A stretch of DNA of 64,000 bases from Pseudomonas viridiflava (GCF_900582625.1 NZ_UTIQ01000001.1:186001-250000); one strand, 5' to 3'. Shown: positions 7,353 through 16,378, counted from the stretch's first letter. A program made the numbers and translations. The notes: a model not told the origin generated them from the sequence alone.

Positions 7353-8891
7353 GTGAACTTAGGAAAAATCGTCAGCCGCAGCGCGTTGTACTGGCCTGAC
7401 CACATGGCGCTGATCGACAGCCAACAACGCCTGACCTTCGCCGAACTCGAACGTCGCACCAATCGCCTGGCTTCCGGCCTGTCGGCGCTCGGCCTGGCCG
7501 AAGGCGCGCATGTCGCCATCCTGGCGCCCAATCGGGTGGAGCTGGTGGAGGCGGAAATCGCGCTCTACAAGCGCGCCATGGTCAAGGTGCCGATCAACGC
7601 GCGCCTTTCGCTGGATGAAATCATCCAGGTGCTCAACGACTCCCACAGCCAGGCGGTAGTCGCCGATAGCCGTTTCGCCGCTGCGCTCAAGGCGCGTCGT
7701 GGCGAGGTGGCGCGGTTGAAGTGGATCATTTCGCTGAACGATGACAGCGGCGACATCAGCTACAGCGCCGTACTCGCCAGCGGCAGCGAAGCGCCCGTGG
7801 ACGCCGACCCGGCCGACGACGCGCTGGCCGTGCTGCATTACACCTCGGGCAGCTCCGGTGTGCTAAAGGCGGCGATGTTGTCGTTTGGCAACCGCAAGGC
7901 GCTGATCCGTAAGAGCATCGCCAGCCCGTCGCGGCGCGCGGCGCCGGCCGATGTCATGGCCCATGTCGGCCCCATCACCCACGCCAGCGGCATGCAGGTC
8001 ATGCCGTTGCTGGCCGTGGGCGCCTGCAACCTGCTGCTGGAAAAATACGACGACCGTTTGCTGCTCGAGACCATTCAGCGCGAGCGCGTGACGCGGCTGT
8101 TTTTGGTGCCGGCGATGATCAACCGTCTGGTCAATGTGCCGGGCGTGGAGCGGTACGATTTGTCCAGCCTGCGCGTGGTCATGTACGGCGCTGCGCCCAT
8201 GGCACCGGCGTTGGTGCAACGGGCCATCGAGGTGTTCGGGCCGATTCTGGTGCAAGGCTATGGCGCCGGCGAAACCTGCTCGCTGGTCACGGTGTTGACC
8301 GAGCAGGACCACCTTGACGATCCACGCCTGCTGGCCTCCTGCGGGCGCTGCTATTTCGAGACCGATCTGCGGGTAGTCAACGACGCGTTTGAAGATGTGC
8401 GCCCCGGTGAAATCGGCGAGATCGTGGTCAAGGGCCCGGACATCATGCAGGGCTACTGGCAGTCGCCGGAGCTAACTGCCGAAGTCATGCGCGACGGTTA
8501 TTACCTGACCGGCGACCTGGCCACAGTGGATGAGCGCGGCTACGTGTTTATCGTCGACCGCAAAAAGGAAATGATCATTTCCGGCGGCTTCAATATCTAC
8601 CCCACCGAAGTCGAACAAGTGCTGTACAGCCTGCCCGAAGTGTTCGAAGCCGCCGTGGTCGGCGTGCCGGACGAACAATGGGGCGAGGCGGTTCGTGCGG
8701 TGGTGGTGCTCAAGCCAGGCCAGAGCCTCAGCGCCGAAGCCATCATCGAACACTGCGGGCAATCGCTGGCCGGTTTCAAGAAACCGCGCGCGGTGGATTT
8801 CGTCCAGGAGTTGCCCAAGAACCCCAACGGGAAAGTCGTGCGCCGCCTGATTCGCGAAGCGTATTGGCAGAACAGCGAACGCCGCATTTAA
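7353..8891 (+). CDS. Acyl-CoA synthetase (AMP-binding, class I adenylate-forming)
   Basis: The enzyme activates a carboxylic acid with ATP to an acyl-adenylate and then to the CoA thioester. With the GTG at 7353 it has 512 residues. The P-loop motif YTSGSSG is at 163-169, GYGAGET at 302-308, the ribose-binding TGD at 386-388 followed by the hinge region DRKKEMIISGGFNIYP, and the catalytic Lys494 in NPNGKVVRR. All key residues are present. The GTG at 7353 is chosen because GGTGAG lies about ten bases upstream; an in-frame GTG at 7338 is possible and adds five residues. It is the first gene of an operon with an acyl-CoA dehydrogenase and an MFS carrier. The acid it activates is unknown. Confidence 0.9.
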   Translation: MNLGKIVSRSALYWPDHMALIDSQQRLTFAELERRTNRLASGLSALGLAEGAHVAILAPNRVELVEAEIALYKRAMVKVPINARLSLDEIIQVLNDSHSQAVVADSRFAAALKARRGEVARLKWIISLNDDSGDISYSAVLASGSEAPVDADPADDALAVLHYTSGSSGVLKAAMLSFGNRKALIRKSIASPSRRAAPADVMAHVGPITHASGMQVMPLLAVGACNLLLEKYDDRLLLETIQRERVTRLFLVPAMINRLVNVPGVERYDLSSLRVVMYGAAPMAPALVQRAIEVFGPILVQGYGAGETCSLVTVLTEQDHLDDPRLLASCGRCYFETDLRVVNDAFEDVRPGEIGEIVVKGPDIMQGYWQSPELTAEVMRDGYYLTGDLATVDERGYVFIVDRKKEMIISGGFNIYPTEVEQVLYSLPEVFEAAVVGVPDEQWGEAVRAVVVLKPGQSLSAEAIIEHCGQSLAGFKKPRAVDFVQELPKNPNGKVVRRLIREAYWQNSERRI

Positions 8892-8901
8892 GGGGACGAC
8901 C

Positions 8902-10065
8902 ATGATTAACGTAAGCGAAAAAGCCAGCGACCTGATTGCCGGCATTCAGGCCTTTGTGCGCGACGAACTGGATGCCTTGGTAAAGCGCGAAGGCATCGTT
9001 TGGGGCGAGCCGGTGGCCAAGCCGCTGCTGCGCCAGGTGTGGCAGCGCTCCTGCGAGTTGGGCTTCTACAACGCCATGTTGCCGCAGGAACTCGGCGGCG
9101 CCGGGCTGACCGTTGCCGAGCTGTGCGCGGTGAAGGAAGCAGCTGTGCTCACCGGCTGCCCGCTGGCGCCGCATATTCTTGGCGAGCTGTCCGGCCCACC
9201 GCGCGTGGGGCATTTGTTCAAGGTGGCGAATGAACATCAGGTCGAGGCGTTCTTGCGCCCGATCTGCCGCGCCGAAAAAGCCGTGTGCTTTGCCCTCACC
9301 GAAGCCGAAGCCGGTTCCGATGCCACCGCTATTACCACCTCGGCCGTGCGTGACGGTGATGACTACGTATTGAGCGGCGCCAAGCGTTATATCTCCGGCG
9401 CCACCTACGCCGATTTGGCGGTGCTGTTGGCCGTAACCGAGCCGGGCCGTGGGCCGAAAGGCATCTCGGCATTCTTCGTCGATTTGCATGCTGAAGGCGT
9501 GCAAGTGGACAGTGATTATTCGGTGATGTCGGGCGGCGGTGCCCACGGCAATATCAGCCTGAACAAGGTGCGCGTGCCGGCGGCCAACCGCATTGGCGAG
9601 GAAGGCGAAGGCTTCAAACTGGCGATGGGGCGCATTACCCTGAACCGACTGCTGCACTGCCCGACCATGCTCGGCATGGCCGGCCTGGCGCTGAACCTGT
9701 CGCTGGATTACGCCCGCACCCGCAAGCAGTTCGGCCAGCCGATTGCCATGTTCCAGAGCATCAACCATATGCTCGCCGACATGGCCACCGAGCTGTATGC
9801 CGCGCGCAGCATGATGTACGCCACGGCCGCCAATAACGATGCCGGCGGCGACATCAAGGTGCAGGCGCCGATGTGCAAATTGTTCGCCTCGGAAACCGCG
9901 TTTCGCATTGCCGACAAGGCGGTGCAAATTCATGGCGGTGCCGGGCTGATTCAAGGTCATCCGGTGGAATGGTTATTCCGCGCCACACGCATGATGCGCG
10001 TGCTCACCGGCACCAGCGAAATCCAGCGCAACACCATCGCCAAAGGCATCTTGTTGCCGGGCTAA
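8902..10065 (+). CDS. Acyl-CoA dehydrogenase family flavoprotein (atypical active site)
   Basis: This 387-residue protein has the usual three-part acyl-CoA dehydrogenase fold, with CFALTEAEAGSDA for flavin contacts in the middle domain and ARTRKQFGQPI and GGAGLIQGHPVEWLFR in the C-terminal domain. It would introduce a 2,3-double bond into the CoA ester made by the upstream ligase. The glutamate that acts as base in the YEGTSEIQ motif of most members is Thr369 here (VLTGTSEIQ). The alternative base position used by isovaleryl-type enzymes reads G243-R244 instead of E-R. Either another residue serves or the reaction differs. It starts 10 bp after the ligase stop, so the two are clearly one operon. 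Confidence 0.88.
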   Translation: MINVSEKASDLIAGIQAFVRDELDALVKREGIVWGEPVAKPLLRQVWQRSCELGFYNAMLPQELGGAGLTVAELCAVKEAAVLTGCPLAPHILGELSGPPRVGHLFKVANEHQVEAFLRPICRAEKAVCFALTEAEAGSDATAITTSAVRDGDDYVLSGAKRYISGATYADLAVLLAVTEPGRGPKGISAFFVDLHAEGVQVDSDYSVMSGGGAHGNISLNKVRVPAANRIGEEGEGFKLAMGRITLNRLLHCPTMLGMAGLALNLSLDYARTRKQFGQPIAMFQSINHMLADMATELYAARSMMYATAANNDAGGDIKVQAPMCKLFASETAFRIADKAVQIHGGAGLIQGHPVEWLFRATRMMRVLTGTSEIQRNTIAKGILLPG

Positions 10066-10076
10066 ACGCCCACCTC

Positions 10077-10107
10077 GCCCCGTCGCACCAGGGAGGAACG
10101 ACGGGGC
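10077..10107 (+). terminator. Intra-operon hairpin between dehydrogenase and MFS genes
   Basis: A perfect 9-bp stem, GCCCCGTCG (10077-10085) with CGACGGGGC (10099-10107), lies between the acyl-CoA dehydrogenase stop and the MFS start. Only a short TGTTTC follows, so it is a weak or partial terminator, or a structure that protects the upstream part of the message. It could lower expression of the transporter relative to the enzymes. Confidence 0.5.
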
Positions 10108-10144
10108 TGTTTCACCTTCCGAATAACAACAATGAGATCGCGCC

Positions 10145-11443
10145 ATGACGCCCCCTACTCCCGCCTACCGCCCCGCCACCGCCTGGACCATTGCCGTGCT
10201 GCTGGCGCTGATGATGCTGGTCAACTTCCTCGACAAAGTGGTGATCGGCCTGGTCGCCGTGCCGATGACCGAAGAGCTGCAACTGACCCCCACCGAGTTC
10301 GGCCTGATTGGCGGTGCTCTGCATTGGCTGTTCGCGGTGTCGGCGGTGGTCGGCGGCTTTCTCGCTAACCGTCGCCCCACCCGCACCTTGCTGCTGGGCA
10401 TGGGCCTGTTCTGGGCGCTGATTCAGCTGCCGATGCTGCTGGTCAGCTCGCTGTGGATGATCGTCGCCTGCCGCGTGTTGCTCGGCATCGGCGAAGGCCC
10501 GGCCTCGCCGGTCGCCACCCACGCGCTGTACAAATGGTTTCCCGATAACCGCCGCAATCTGCCGGTGGCGTTGCTGCATTCGGGCGGAGCGCTGGGGCTG
10601 TTGGTGGCTGGCGCGATGATTCCCTGGATCAGCCTGAATTACGGCTGGCGCGCAAACTTCGCGGTGTTGGCGGCCATCGGCCTGGTGTGGTGCGCACTGT
10701 GGTTGCTGCTCGGCCGCGAAGGCACGCTCGACACCCTGCGCGCCACCCAGCTCAAGCCCGACAGCCATCGCGTGCCCTATCGCCGCTTGCTCACCGACCC
10801 CACCGTGCTAGGCAACTACGCCTGCCATTTCGCCGCCAACTGGTCGCTGGCGCTGACGCTGACCTGGGTGCCGAGCTACCTGCAAATCGGCCTGGGTATC
10901 GACCCGCTGAAGACCGGCAAAATGTTTGTGCTGTTCGTGGTGGTGACCACGCCGCTGAGCCTGTTTATGGCCTGGCTGTCGCAACGTCTGATGCGCCGTG
11001 GCGTGCAATCGCGGGTGGCGCGCGGCACATTTGTGTCGGTGTGCCTGATTGCCAGCGGCCTGTTTTCCGCCAGTTTGATGTTCCATGAGTTGTCGGTGAC
11101 CACGCGCATCATCGCCCTGACCTTGAGTGGCGGTTTCGCCTTGGTGATGTACTCCGTTGGCCCGGCGATGCTTGCGGAGTTCACCCCCACCAGCCAGCGT
11201 GGCGGCATTCTCGCCATCGGCAACGGCGTGGCCTCGCTGGCCGGGTTGTCGGCGCCGGTGGTGACCGGTTTGCTGGTTCACGGCGCCGGTGCCAATCACC
11301 CGGAAGGTTATGCGCTGGGCTTTCTAGTGTGCGGCGCCGTGGCGCTGGTGGCCGGGCTGATTGGGCTGGTGACCATGAACCCGCAACGCTCGCAGCAGCG
11401 CCTGGCTCAGGACGACTCGCTGCCCGCCGGATCCATCGCCTGA
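10145..11443 (+). CDS. MFS transporter, anion:cation symporter type
   Basis: This 432-residue inner-membrane protein has about twelve membrane segments. The sequence DKVVIGLVAVPMTEEL after the first segment, the first-half motif RVLLGIGEGPASPVATHALYKWF and HSGGALG are typical of the ACS family, which imports organic acids. It is the third gene after the ligase and dehydrogenase and probably brings in the acid that the ligase activates. Its 3' end overlaps the convergent lysR gene by 37 bp. The substrate is unknown. Confidence 0.87.
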   Translation: MTPPTPAYRPATAWTIAVLLALMMLVNFLDKVVIGLVAVPMTEELQLTPTEFGLIGGALHWLFAVSAVVGGFLANRRPTRTLLLGMGLFWALIQLPMLLVSSLWMIVACRVLLGIGEGPASPVATHALYKWFPDNRRNLPVALLHSGGALGLLVAGAMIPWISLNYGWRANFAVLAAIGLVWCALWLLLGREGTLDTLRATQLKPDSHRVPYRRLLTDPTVLGNYACHFAANWSLALTLTWVPSYLQIGLGIDPLKTGKMFVLFVVVTTPLSLFMAWLSQRLMRRGVQSRVARGTFVSVCLIASGLFSASLMFHELSVTTRIIALTLSGGFALVMYSVGPAMLAEFTPTSQRGGILAIGNGVASLAGLSAPVVTGLLVHGAGANHPEGYALGFLVCGAVALVAGLIGLVTMNPQRSQQRLAQDDSLPAGSIA

Positions 11444-12378
11444 GAGAACTCATCGGCGCTGCGCTCGATCAGGCTGCCGCGCCAACGGCCGTCGCGCACC
11501 GCGTCGAGCAAAATGGTGCGCACCAGGTCGTGCATGCACGAGGCGGCAAACGACAGCGGCTTGTGAATGGAGTGGGCAATCGACACCGTGCGGGTGATGC
11601 GCGGCTCGACAATCAGCCGCGCCGACGTCGGCTTGAACAGCTCTTCCAGCGGCGGCCAATTGCTGATGGTCGCCGCCAGGCCGGTGCGCACCAGACTGCC
11701 AATACCCGGCGCCGACTGCTGCTCATACGCGACATTCAAATTCACCCCCGCCTCCATCGCTGCCTGCTCGATTCGACGGCGCAAATGCAAGGCCCGTGGC
11801 GCCATGACCAAACGGGTGGCGCCCGCTTCGGCGAGGGTAATGGGCTCGTCACTTTCCAGCCCTGGACCCCGCCCGACCCAATACAAGTCTTCAGTGAAAA
11901 TCGGCTCGGCGGTGACGTGCTCCAGCTCTTCCGCATTGGGCACCACGCCAAAATCCACTTTGCCCAACTCAATCGCCTGGCCGCCTTCGCGAGTCAGGCC
12001 GTCCCATACGGTGAGAATGATGTTGGGGAATTTCTCCGCCGCGCGGGAAATGATTTCCGGCAGCAGCAAGGTCGAGGCCGTGGCGGGAATGGAGATGGCC
12101 ACCTGGCCTTTCGGATCGCCTCGCGTGGAGCTGAGTTCGTCCTTTACCGAATCGAGCTTTTGCACCACCGAGCGCGCCACTTCATAAAGCCGGCGCCCGG
12201 CATCGGTCAGCACCACGCCATCGTGCTGGCGTTCGAGTAACTGCAGCTCCAATTCACTCTCCAGTAAACCGATCTGCCGGCTCAACGCTGGCTGGGCGAT
12301 ATAGGCCCGGCGAGCGGCCGAGGAAAAGCTGCCAGCCTCGGCGATGGCGATCAGGTAGCGAAGCTGTTTTAAGGTCAT
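11407..12378 (-). CDS. LysR family regulator of the acyl-CoA catabolic cluster
   Basis: This 323-residue LysR protein has its HTH in about residues 1-60 (MTLKQLRYLIAIAEAGSFSS, then SRQIGLLESELELQLLER). A two-lobed ligand-binding domain follows, with DFGVVPNAEELEHV and TGLAATISNWPPLEEL. AAGGG lies five bases before the ATG at 12378. It converges with the MFS gene (37-bp overlap) and is divergent from the DUF1302 gene. A 21-bp dyad directly upstream of it matches one in front of the ligase operon, so it probably regulates both sides of the cluster and itself. The inducer could be the pathway's acid or its CoA ester; this is inference. Confidence 0.9.
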   Translation of the reverse strand: MTLKQLRYLIAIAEAGSFSSAARRAYIAQPALSRQIGLLESELELQLLERQHDGVVLTDAGRRLYEVARSVVQKLDSVKDELSSTRGDPKGQVAISIPATASTLLLPEIISRAAEKFPNIILTVWDGLTREGGQAIELGKVDFGVVPNAEELEHVTAEPIFTEDLYWVGRGPGLESDEPITLAEAGATRLVMAPRALHLRRRIEQAAMEAGVNLNVAYEQQSAPGIGSLVRTGLAATISNWPPLEELFKPTSARLIVEPRITRTVSIAHSIHKPLSFAASCMHDLVRTILLDAVRDGRWRGSLIERSADEFSQAMDPAGSESS

Positions 12379-12394
12379 AACACCCTTCTCTCAA

Positions 12395-12415
12395 GCTATG
12401 CCAAAGCGGTATGGC
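12395..12415. promoter_or_regulatory. LysR operator (autoregulatory copy)
   Basis: The site carries TGCCA (12399-12403) and TGGCA (12412-12416) and shares 16 of 21 bases with the site at 7249-7269, including the whole right arm GGTATGGC. It lies 17 bp upstream of the lysR start codon, the usual place for LysR autoregulation, and some 290 bp from the DUF1302 gene. Confidence 0.65.
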
Positions 12416-12416
12416 A

Positions 12417-12707
12417 AGTATGCGAAGACACTATTTGTGGGGCTTTTCGTGCGCCCATAGTATCGATGAAACACCAACGAGCACACGTTAAACCTGGAGT
12501 TTTAAAACACCGCTTTATAACGCAAACCTCACCGCGCAGAACAATAAGCCTGAAAACAAGGCATAACTTTCGTCCGCCTTTCAACCGCGTCGAACCCCCG
12601 TACCCCGCCGCCTACGGCGAGGCCTGGCAGTGCCTGCTGATTCAACTCTTATTGCCTTTGCGCCTGAACTTTTAACTCACTCGACAACAACAAGAGGATA
12701 GAGAGTG
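12417..12707. other. Non-coding divergent region before the DUF1302 gene
   Basis: No convincing gene is seen between the lysR operator and the DUF1302 start codon; the short open frames have no ribosome site or family resemblance. The segment is less GC-rich than its surroundings around 12420-12560, as expected for promoters. It should contain the promoter and a long leader for the DUF1302-DUF1329 operon, but I could not place -35/-10 boxes with confidence. Confidence 0.4.
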
Positions 12708-14558
12708 ATGAAATTCAAGCGATACGGCGTTATCACGCCAGTCTGTTTGTTATTGCCGCTAAGTTGCCTGTTCGGTAATGCCATGGCCGTGGATTTCCAA
12801 CTCGGCGAAGTTGAAGGCCAGCTGGACTCTTCGTTGTCCATTGGCACCAGCATTTCCACCGCTAACCCCGACCCCAAGCAACTGCAAAGCGCCACCGGCG
12901 ACGATGGCCGCCGCAACTTTGCCTCTGGCGATGCCTTCTCCGGCTTGTTCAAAGGCAACCACGATCTGGAACTGCACCACGGCGACATGGGCGTGTTTTT
13001 GCGCGGCAGTTATTGGTACGACTACGTGCTGCGCGACGAAGACCAGCGCTTCAAAAACGTGGAAGACAACAACCGCAAACAGTCAGCGAAATCGGCCGGC
13101 GCCGAACTGCTGGATGCCTTCGCCTATTACAACTACACCCTCGCCGATCAACCGGGCTCGGCACGCCTCGGCAAGCAGGTGGTGAACTGGGGTGAGAGCA
13201 CGTTTATTCAGGGCGGGCTCAACGTGGTCAACCCGTTCAACCTGTCGGCCCTGCGCCGCCCTGGCTCGGAAGTGAAAGAAGGCCTGGTGCCGGTGAATAT
13301 GTTCTACGTGTCGCAGAACCTCACCGAGTCGCTGTCGAGCGATTTCTTCTACCAGCTGGACTGGGAACAGACCCAGCTCGACAACTGCGGCACGTTCTTT
13401 TCCAGCAACGACTTTCTCGCCGACGGCTGCGACGGCCTGGACGTGGGCAACGTGCTGACCGGCAACGCCACGGCGGTGCGCGGACTGACGCCGTTTGGCG
13501 TCAACCTGACAGATGAAGGCATCCGCATCCCCCGCGCCAAAGACGACGACGCGCGCAACAGCGGCCAGTGGGGCATGTCGCTGCGCTGGTTTGCTGCCGA
13601 GCTGGACACCGAGTTCGGCGCTTACATCGCCAACTACCACAGCCGCTTGCCGTACATGGGCACCATCAGCAGCCCCTACGCCACCAACACCGCGTTTGCC
13701 GGCCGCCTGTGCAGCAACGCCGGCATACCGCTGGGCAACTGCAATGCGTTTCTGGCCGGCGCCGGGCAAACCCTGGCAGGCGCGTTGCGCATGGGCACCT
13801 CGCAATACCTGGCGCAGTACCCGGAAGACATTCGCCTGTACGGCCTGAGCTTCTCCACCAATCTGGACACCGGCACCGCGCTGCAAGGCGAGATCAGCTA
13901 CCGGCCAAACATGCCGATTCAGCTCAACGGTACCGACATCATCCAGTCGCTGCTCAACAACGCCTCGCGCTCGCCGCTGGTAGCAGACGGCACACGCCCG
14001 CCGGCCAACAGCGCGCTGTTCAACGGCTACCGCCGCAAGGAAGTCAGCCAGGCGCAAGTCACGGCCACGCACTCGTTCAGCCAGGTATTGGGCGCTGATC
14101 AGATGGTGGTCGTGGGCGAAGTGGGCGCCACCTATGTCGGTGGGTTGGAAGGCAAATACGGGCCGCGTTACGGCCGCAGCGGCACCTTTGGCAGCGGCGT
14201 ATTGGCGAACAACAGCGTATGCCTGAACAACTCGCGCACGCCGGAACATTGCAACGACAAAGGCTTCCTGACGCCGTTCTCGTGGGGCTACCGCCTGCGC
14301 ACCAACCTCAGCTACCCGAACGCGATTGCCGGCGTGGACCTGCGCCCGAACCTGTCCTGGCAACACGACGTAGACGGCAACGGCCCCGGCGAAGGCTCGG
14401 CCTTTAGCGAAGGCTCCAAGGCCATCAGCGTCGGCCTCGATGCCTCGCTGAACAACACCTACAACGCGAGCCTGGCTTACACCGACTTTATCGACGGCGA
14501 CTACGGCACCCGCGGCGACCGCGACTATGTGTCCATCAGCGTCGGCGTGAATTTCTAA
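12708..14558 (+). CDS. DUF1302 family outer-membrane protein
   Basis: This 616-residue protein begins with a signal peptide (cut near residue 27, after AMAVD). It continues as an aromatic- and Gly-rich beta-strand protein ending in F (YVSISVGVNF), typical of an outer-membrane beta-barrel. The family is DUF1302, usually found beside DUF1329 and acyl-CoA or alcohol-oxidation genes for hydrophobic substrates. The ATG at 12708 is used; it directly follows an in-frame GTG and AGAGG lies about ten bases upstream. It is the first gene of a two-gene operon with the DUF1329 gene 9 bp downstream. A role in uptake of a lipid-like substrate across the outer membrane is inference. Confidence 0.85.
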   Translation: MKFKRYGVITPVCLLLPLSCLFGNAMAVDFQLGEVEGQLDSSLSIGTSISTANPDPKQLQSATGDDGRRNFASGDAFSGLFKGNHDLELHHGDMGVFLRGSYWYDYVLRDEDQRFKNVEDNNRKQSAKSAGAELLDAFAYYNYTLADQPGSARLGKQVVNWGESTFIQGGLNVVNPFNLSALRRPGSEVKEGLVPVNMFYVSQNLTESLSSDFFYQLDWEQTQLDNCGTFFSSNDFLADGCDGLDVGNVLTGNATAVRGLTPFGVNLTDEGIRIPRAKDDDARNSGQWGMSLRWFAAELDTEFGAYIANYHSRLPYMGTISSPYATNTAFAGRLCSNAGIPLGNCNAFLAGAGQTLAGALRMGTSQYLAQYPEDIRLYGLSFSTNLDTGTALQGEISYRPNMPIQLNGTDIIQSLLNNASRSPLVADGTRPPANSALFNGYRRKEVSQAQVTATHSFSQVLGADQMVVVGEVGATYVGGLEGKYGPRYGRSGTFGSGVLANNSVCLNNSRTPEHCNDKGFLTPFSWGYRLRTNLSYPNAIAGVDLRPNLSWQHDVDGNGPGEGSAFSEGSKAISVGLDASLNNTYNASLAYTDFIDGDYGTRGDRDYVSISVGVNF

Positions 14559-14567
14559 GGAGTTCCC

Positions 14568-15935
14568 ATGAAACCTGTTTACTGCCTGATTCAACGCGGC
14601 CTGTTACTCACCAGCCTGTTGGCGAGCGCGGCCCATGCTGCCGTCACGGCGGACGAAGCGGCGCACCTGAAAAGCGACCTGACCCCCATCGGCGCTGAGC
14701 GCGCCGCCAGTGCCGACGGCAAAATTCCCGCCTGGGACGGCGGCCTGAAAAGCACCAAGCCGGCGCTGACCAGCAACGGCACGCCGGCCGATCCGTATGC
14801 CAACGAGAAGCCGCTGTTCACCATCGATGCGCGCAACTACAGCCAATACAAAGACCAACTCAGCCCGGGGCAAATCGCCCTGTTGCAACACTTTCCCGAC
14901 ACCTTCCGCCTGCCGGTTTACCCGAGTCATCGCTCCGTGGCCGTGGACGATCAAGCCAGCGCCGCCGCTGCGCGCAACGCCACCGAAGCCAAGCTGATCA
15001 ACGACGGTAATGGCGTGCAAGGCTTTGCCGGCGTGGTCGCTTTCCCCATGCCAAAAACCGGCCTGGAAGTGCTGTGGAACCACCTGACGCGCAACCGCAA
15101 CCCCAGCTTTAGCCTGACCACCGACAGCGCCGCCCCGCAAAAAGACGGCGCCTACACCCTCATGACCACGCTGCAATACTTCAGCCGTCGCGAGGCCGTC
15201 AGCGGCCTCAAGCCGGACGAAGCGGGCAATATTCTTTACTACTACAGCCACAAGATCACCGCGCCCTCGCGCATGGTCGGCGAGGTGGTGTTGGTGCACG
15301 AAACCCTCGACCAGGTGACCGAGCCGCGTTTGTCCTGGGTGTACAACGCCGGTCAGCGCCGGGTTCGTCGCGCCCCGAGCGTGGCATACGACACCGCCGG
15401 CCCCACCACCGCCGGCATGCGCACCGCCGACAGCCGCGACATGTTCAACGGCGCACCGGATCGCTACGACTGGAAACTGGTGGGCAAGAAAAACCTCTAC
15501 GTGCCCTACAACAGCTACCGCCTGGCCTCGCCAGACCTGAAGTACGAAAACCTGCTGACGCCCGGCCACATCAACCCCGACGCCACCCGCTACGAGCTGC
15601 ACCGCGTGTGGGAAGTGATCGGCACGCTGAAACCCGGCATGCGCCACATCTACAGCAAGCGTCACTACTTCATCGACGAAGACACCTGGGCGATTCTCGA
15701 AGCCGACCACTACGACAACCGTGGCGAACTCTGGCGCGTGGGCGAAGCGCACAGCTACTACCACGGAGTCGGCCAGGCGGCGGTGAACGCCATGGAAATC
15801 ACCTACGACCTCAACAACGGCCGCTACCTGGCCTCGGGCCTGACCAACGAACAGCGCCAGCCGTTCGACTTCACCTTCAAAGCCAGCGCCTCGGATTACT
15901 CGCCGGGCGCACTGCGTAGCAAAGGCCTGCGCTGA
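14568..15935 (+). CDS. DUF1329 family periplasmic protein
   Basis: This 455-residue protein has a signal peptide (about residues 1-24, ending SAAHA) and belongs to DUF1329, proteins with a LolA-like fold that pair with DUF1302 barrels. The marks seen are AWDGGLKSTKPA after the leader and KNLYVPYNSYRLASPDLKYE, RYELHRVWEVIGTLK and HIYSKRHYFIDEDTW in the C-terminal half. It follows the DUF1302 gene by 9 bp (AAGGAG ribosome site). A likely role is to carry a hydrophobic substrate through the periplasm for the ligase/dehydrogenase pathway encoded upstream; this is inference. Confidence 0.86.
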   Translation: MKPVYCLIQRGLLLTSLLASAAHAAVTADEAAHLKSDLTPIGAERAASADGKIPAWDGGLKSTKPALTSNGTPADPYANEKPLFTIDARNYSQYKDQLSPGQIALLQHFPDTFRLPVYPSHRSVAVDDQASAAAARNATEAKLINDGNGVQGFAGVVAFPMPKTGLEVLWNHLTRNRNPSFSLTTDSAAPQKDGAYTLMTTLQYFSRREAVSGLKPDEAGNILYYYSHKITAPSRMVGEVVLVHETLDQVTEPRLSWVYNAGQRRVRRAPSVAYDTAGPTTAGMRTADSRDMFNGAPDRYDWKLVGKKNLYVPYNSYRLASPDLKYENLLTPGHINPDATRYELHRVWEVIGTLKPGMRHIYSKRHYFIDEDTWAILEADHYDNRGELWRVGEAHSYYHGVGQAAVNAMEITYDLNNGRYLASGLTNEQRQPFDFTFKASASDYSPGALRSKGLR

Positions 15936-15945
15936 TCCCTTCCCC

Positions 15946-15981
15946 ACGTCGTCGGGTGTGAGAGCCCGGCGGCGTTTTTTT
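15946..15981 (+). terminator. Rho-independent terminator of the DUF1302-DUF1329 operon
   Basis: A stem of CGTCGTCGGG with CCCGGCGGCG (two G-U pairs) and loop TGTGAGAG is followed by a run of seven T. It lies just after the DUF1329 stop and before the DUF202 pair. Confidence 0.85.
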
Positions 15982-15994
15982 ATTCAGGTCTGCC

Positions 15995-16378
15995 ATGAAC
16001 CCACCTGCCCCACGCAAACCCTTGGCGCACACCCTACTCGGCGGCACCGAGCCCGACCCGCGTTTTACCCTCGCCAACGAACGCACCTTTCTCGCCTGGA
16101 TCCGCACGGCGTTGGCCCTGCTGGGCGGCGGCATCGCCGTCGAAACCTTTGCCACCCACGCCTTCGAACCGTTGCTGCGCCTGGCCATGACCTTGAGTCT
16201 GCTGGCCCTGAGCATGTTGGTATGCGGCGGCGCGTGTTTACGTTGGCTGGCCGTCGAACGCGCACTACGCCACCGCCGCCCGTTGCCATTGGCCGGGCTG
16301 GTGCCGCTGCTGGCCCTGTGCTGCGGGCTGGCGGCGCTGCTGTTGCTGGGTTTGTTCTGGCTGCGCGGCCATGACTGA
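15995..16378 (+). CDS. DUF202 (YidH-like) inner-membrane protein
   Basis: This 127-residue protein has a soluble N terminus with the DUF202 signature DPRFTLANERTFLAWIRTALALLGGGIAVE, followed by two further hydrophobic segments, three in all. The family is widespread and of unknown biochemical role. Its last 8 bp overlap the next DUF202 gene, so the two form a translationally coupled pair similar to E. coli yidH-yidG. Confidence 0.85.
   Translation: MNPPAPRKPLAHTLLGGTEPDPRFTLANERTFLAWIRTALALLGGGIAVETFATHAFEPLLRLAMTLSLLALSMLVCGGACLRWLAVERALRHRRPLPLAGLVPLLALCCGLAALLLLGLFWLRGHD

Noticed and set aside
12466..12675. 69-codon frame before the DUF1302 gene
   Set aside because: No ribosome site, no family resemblance and composition unlike neighbouring genes; taken as leader DNA.
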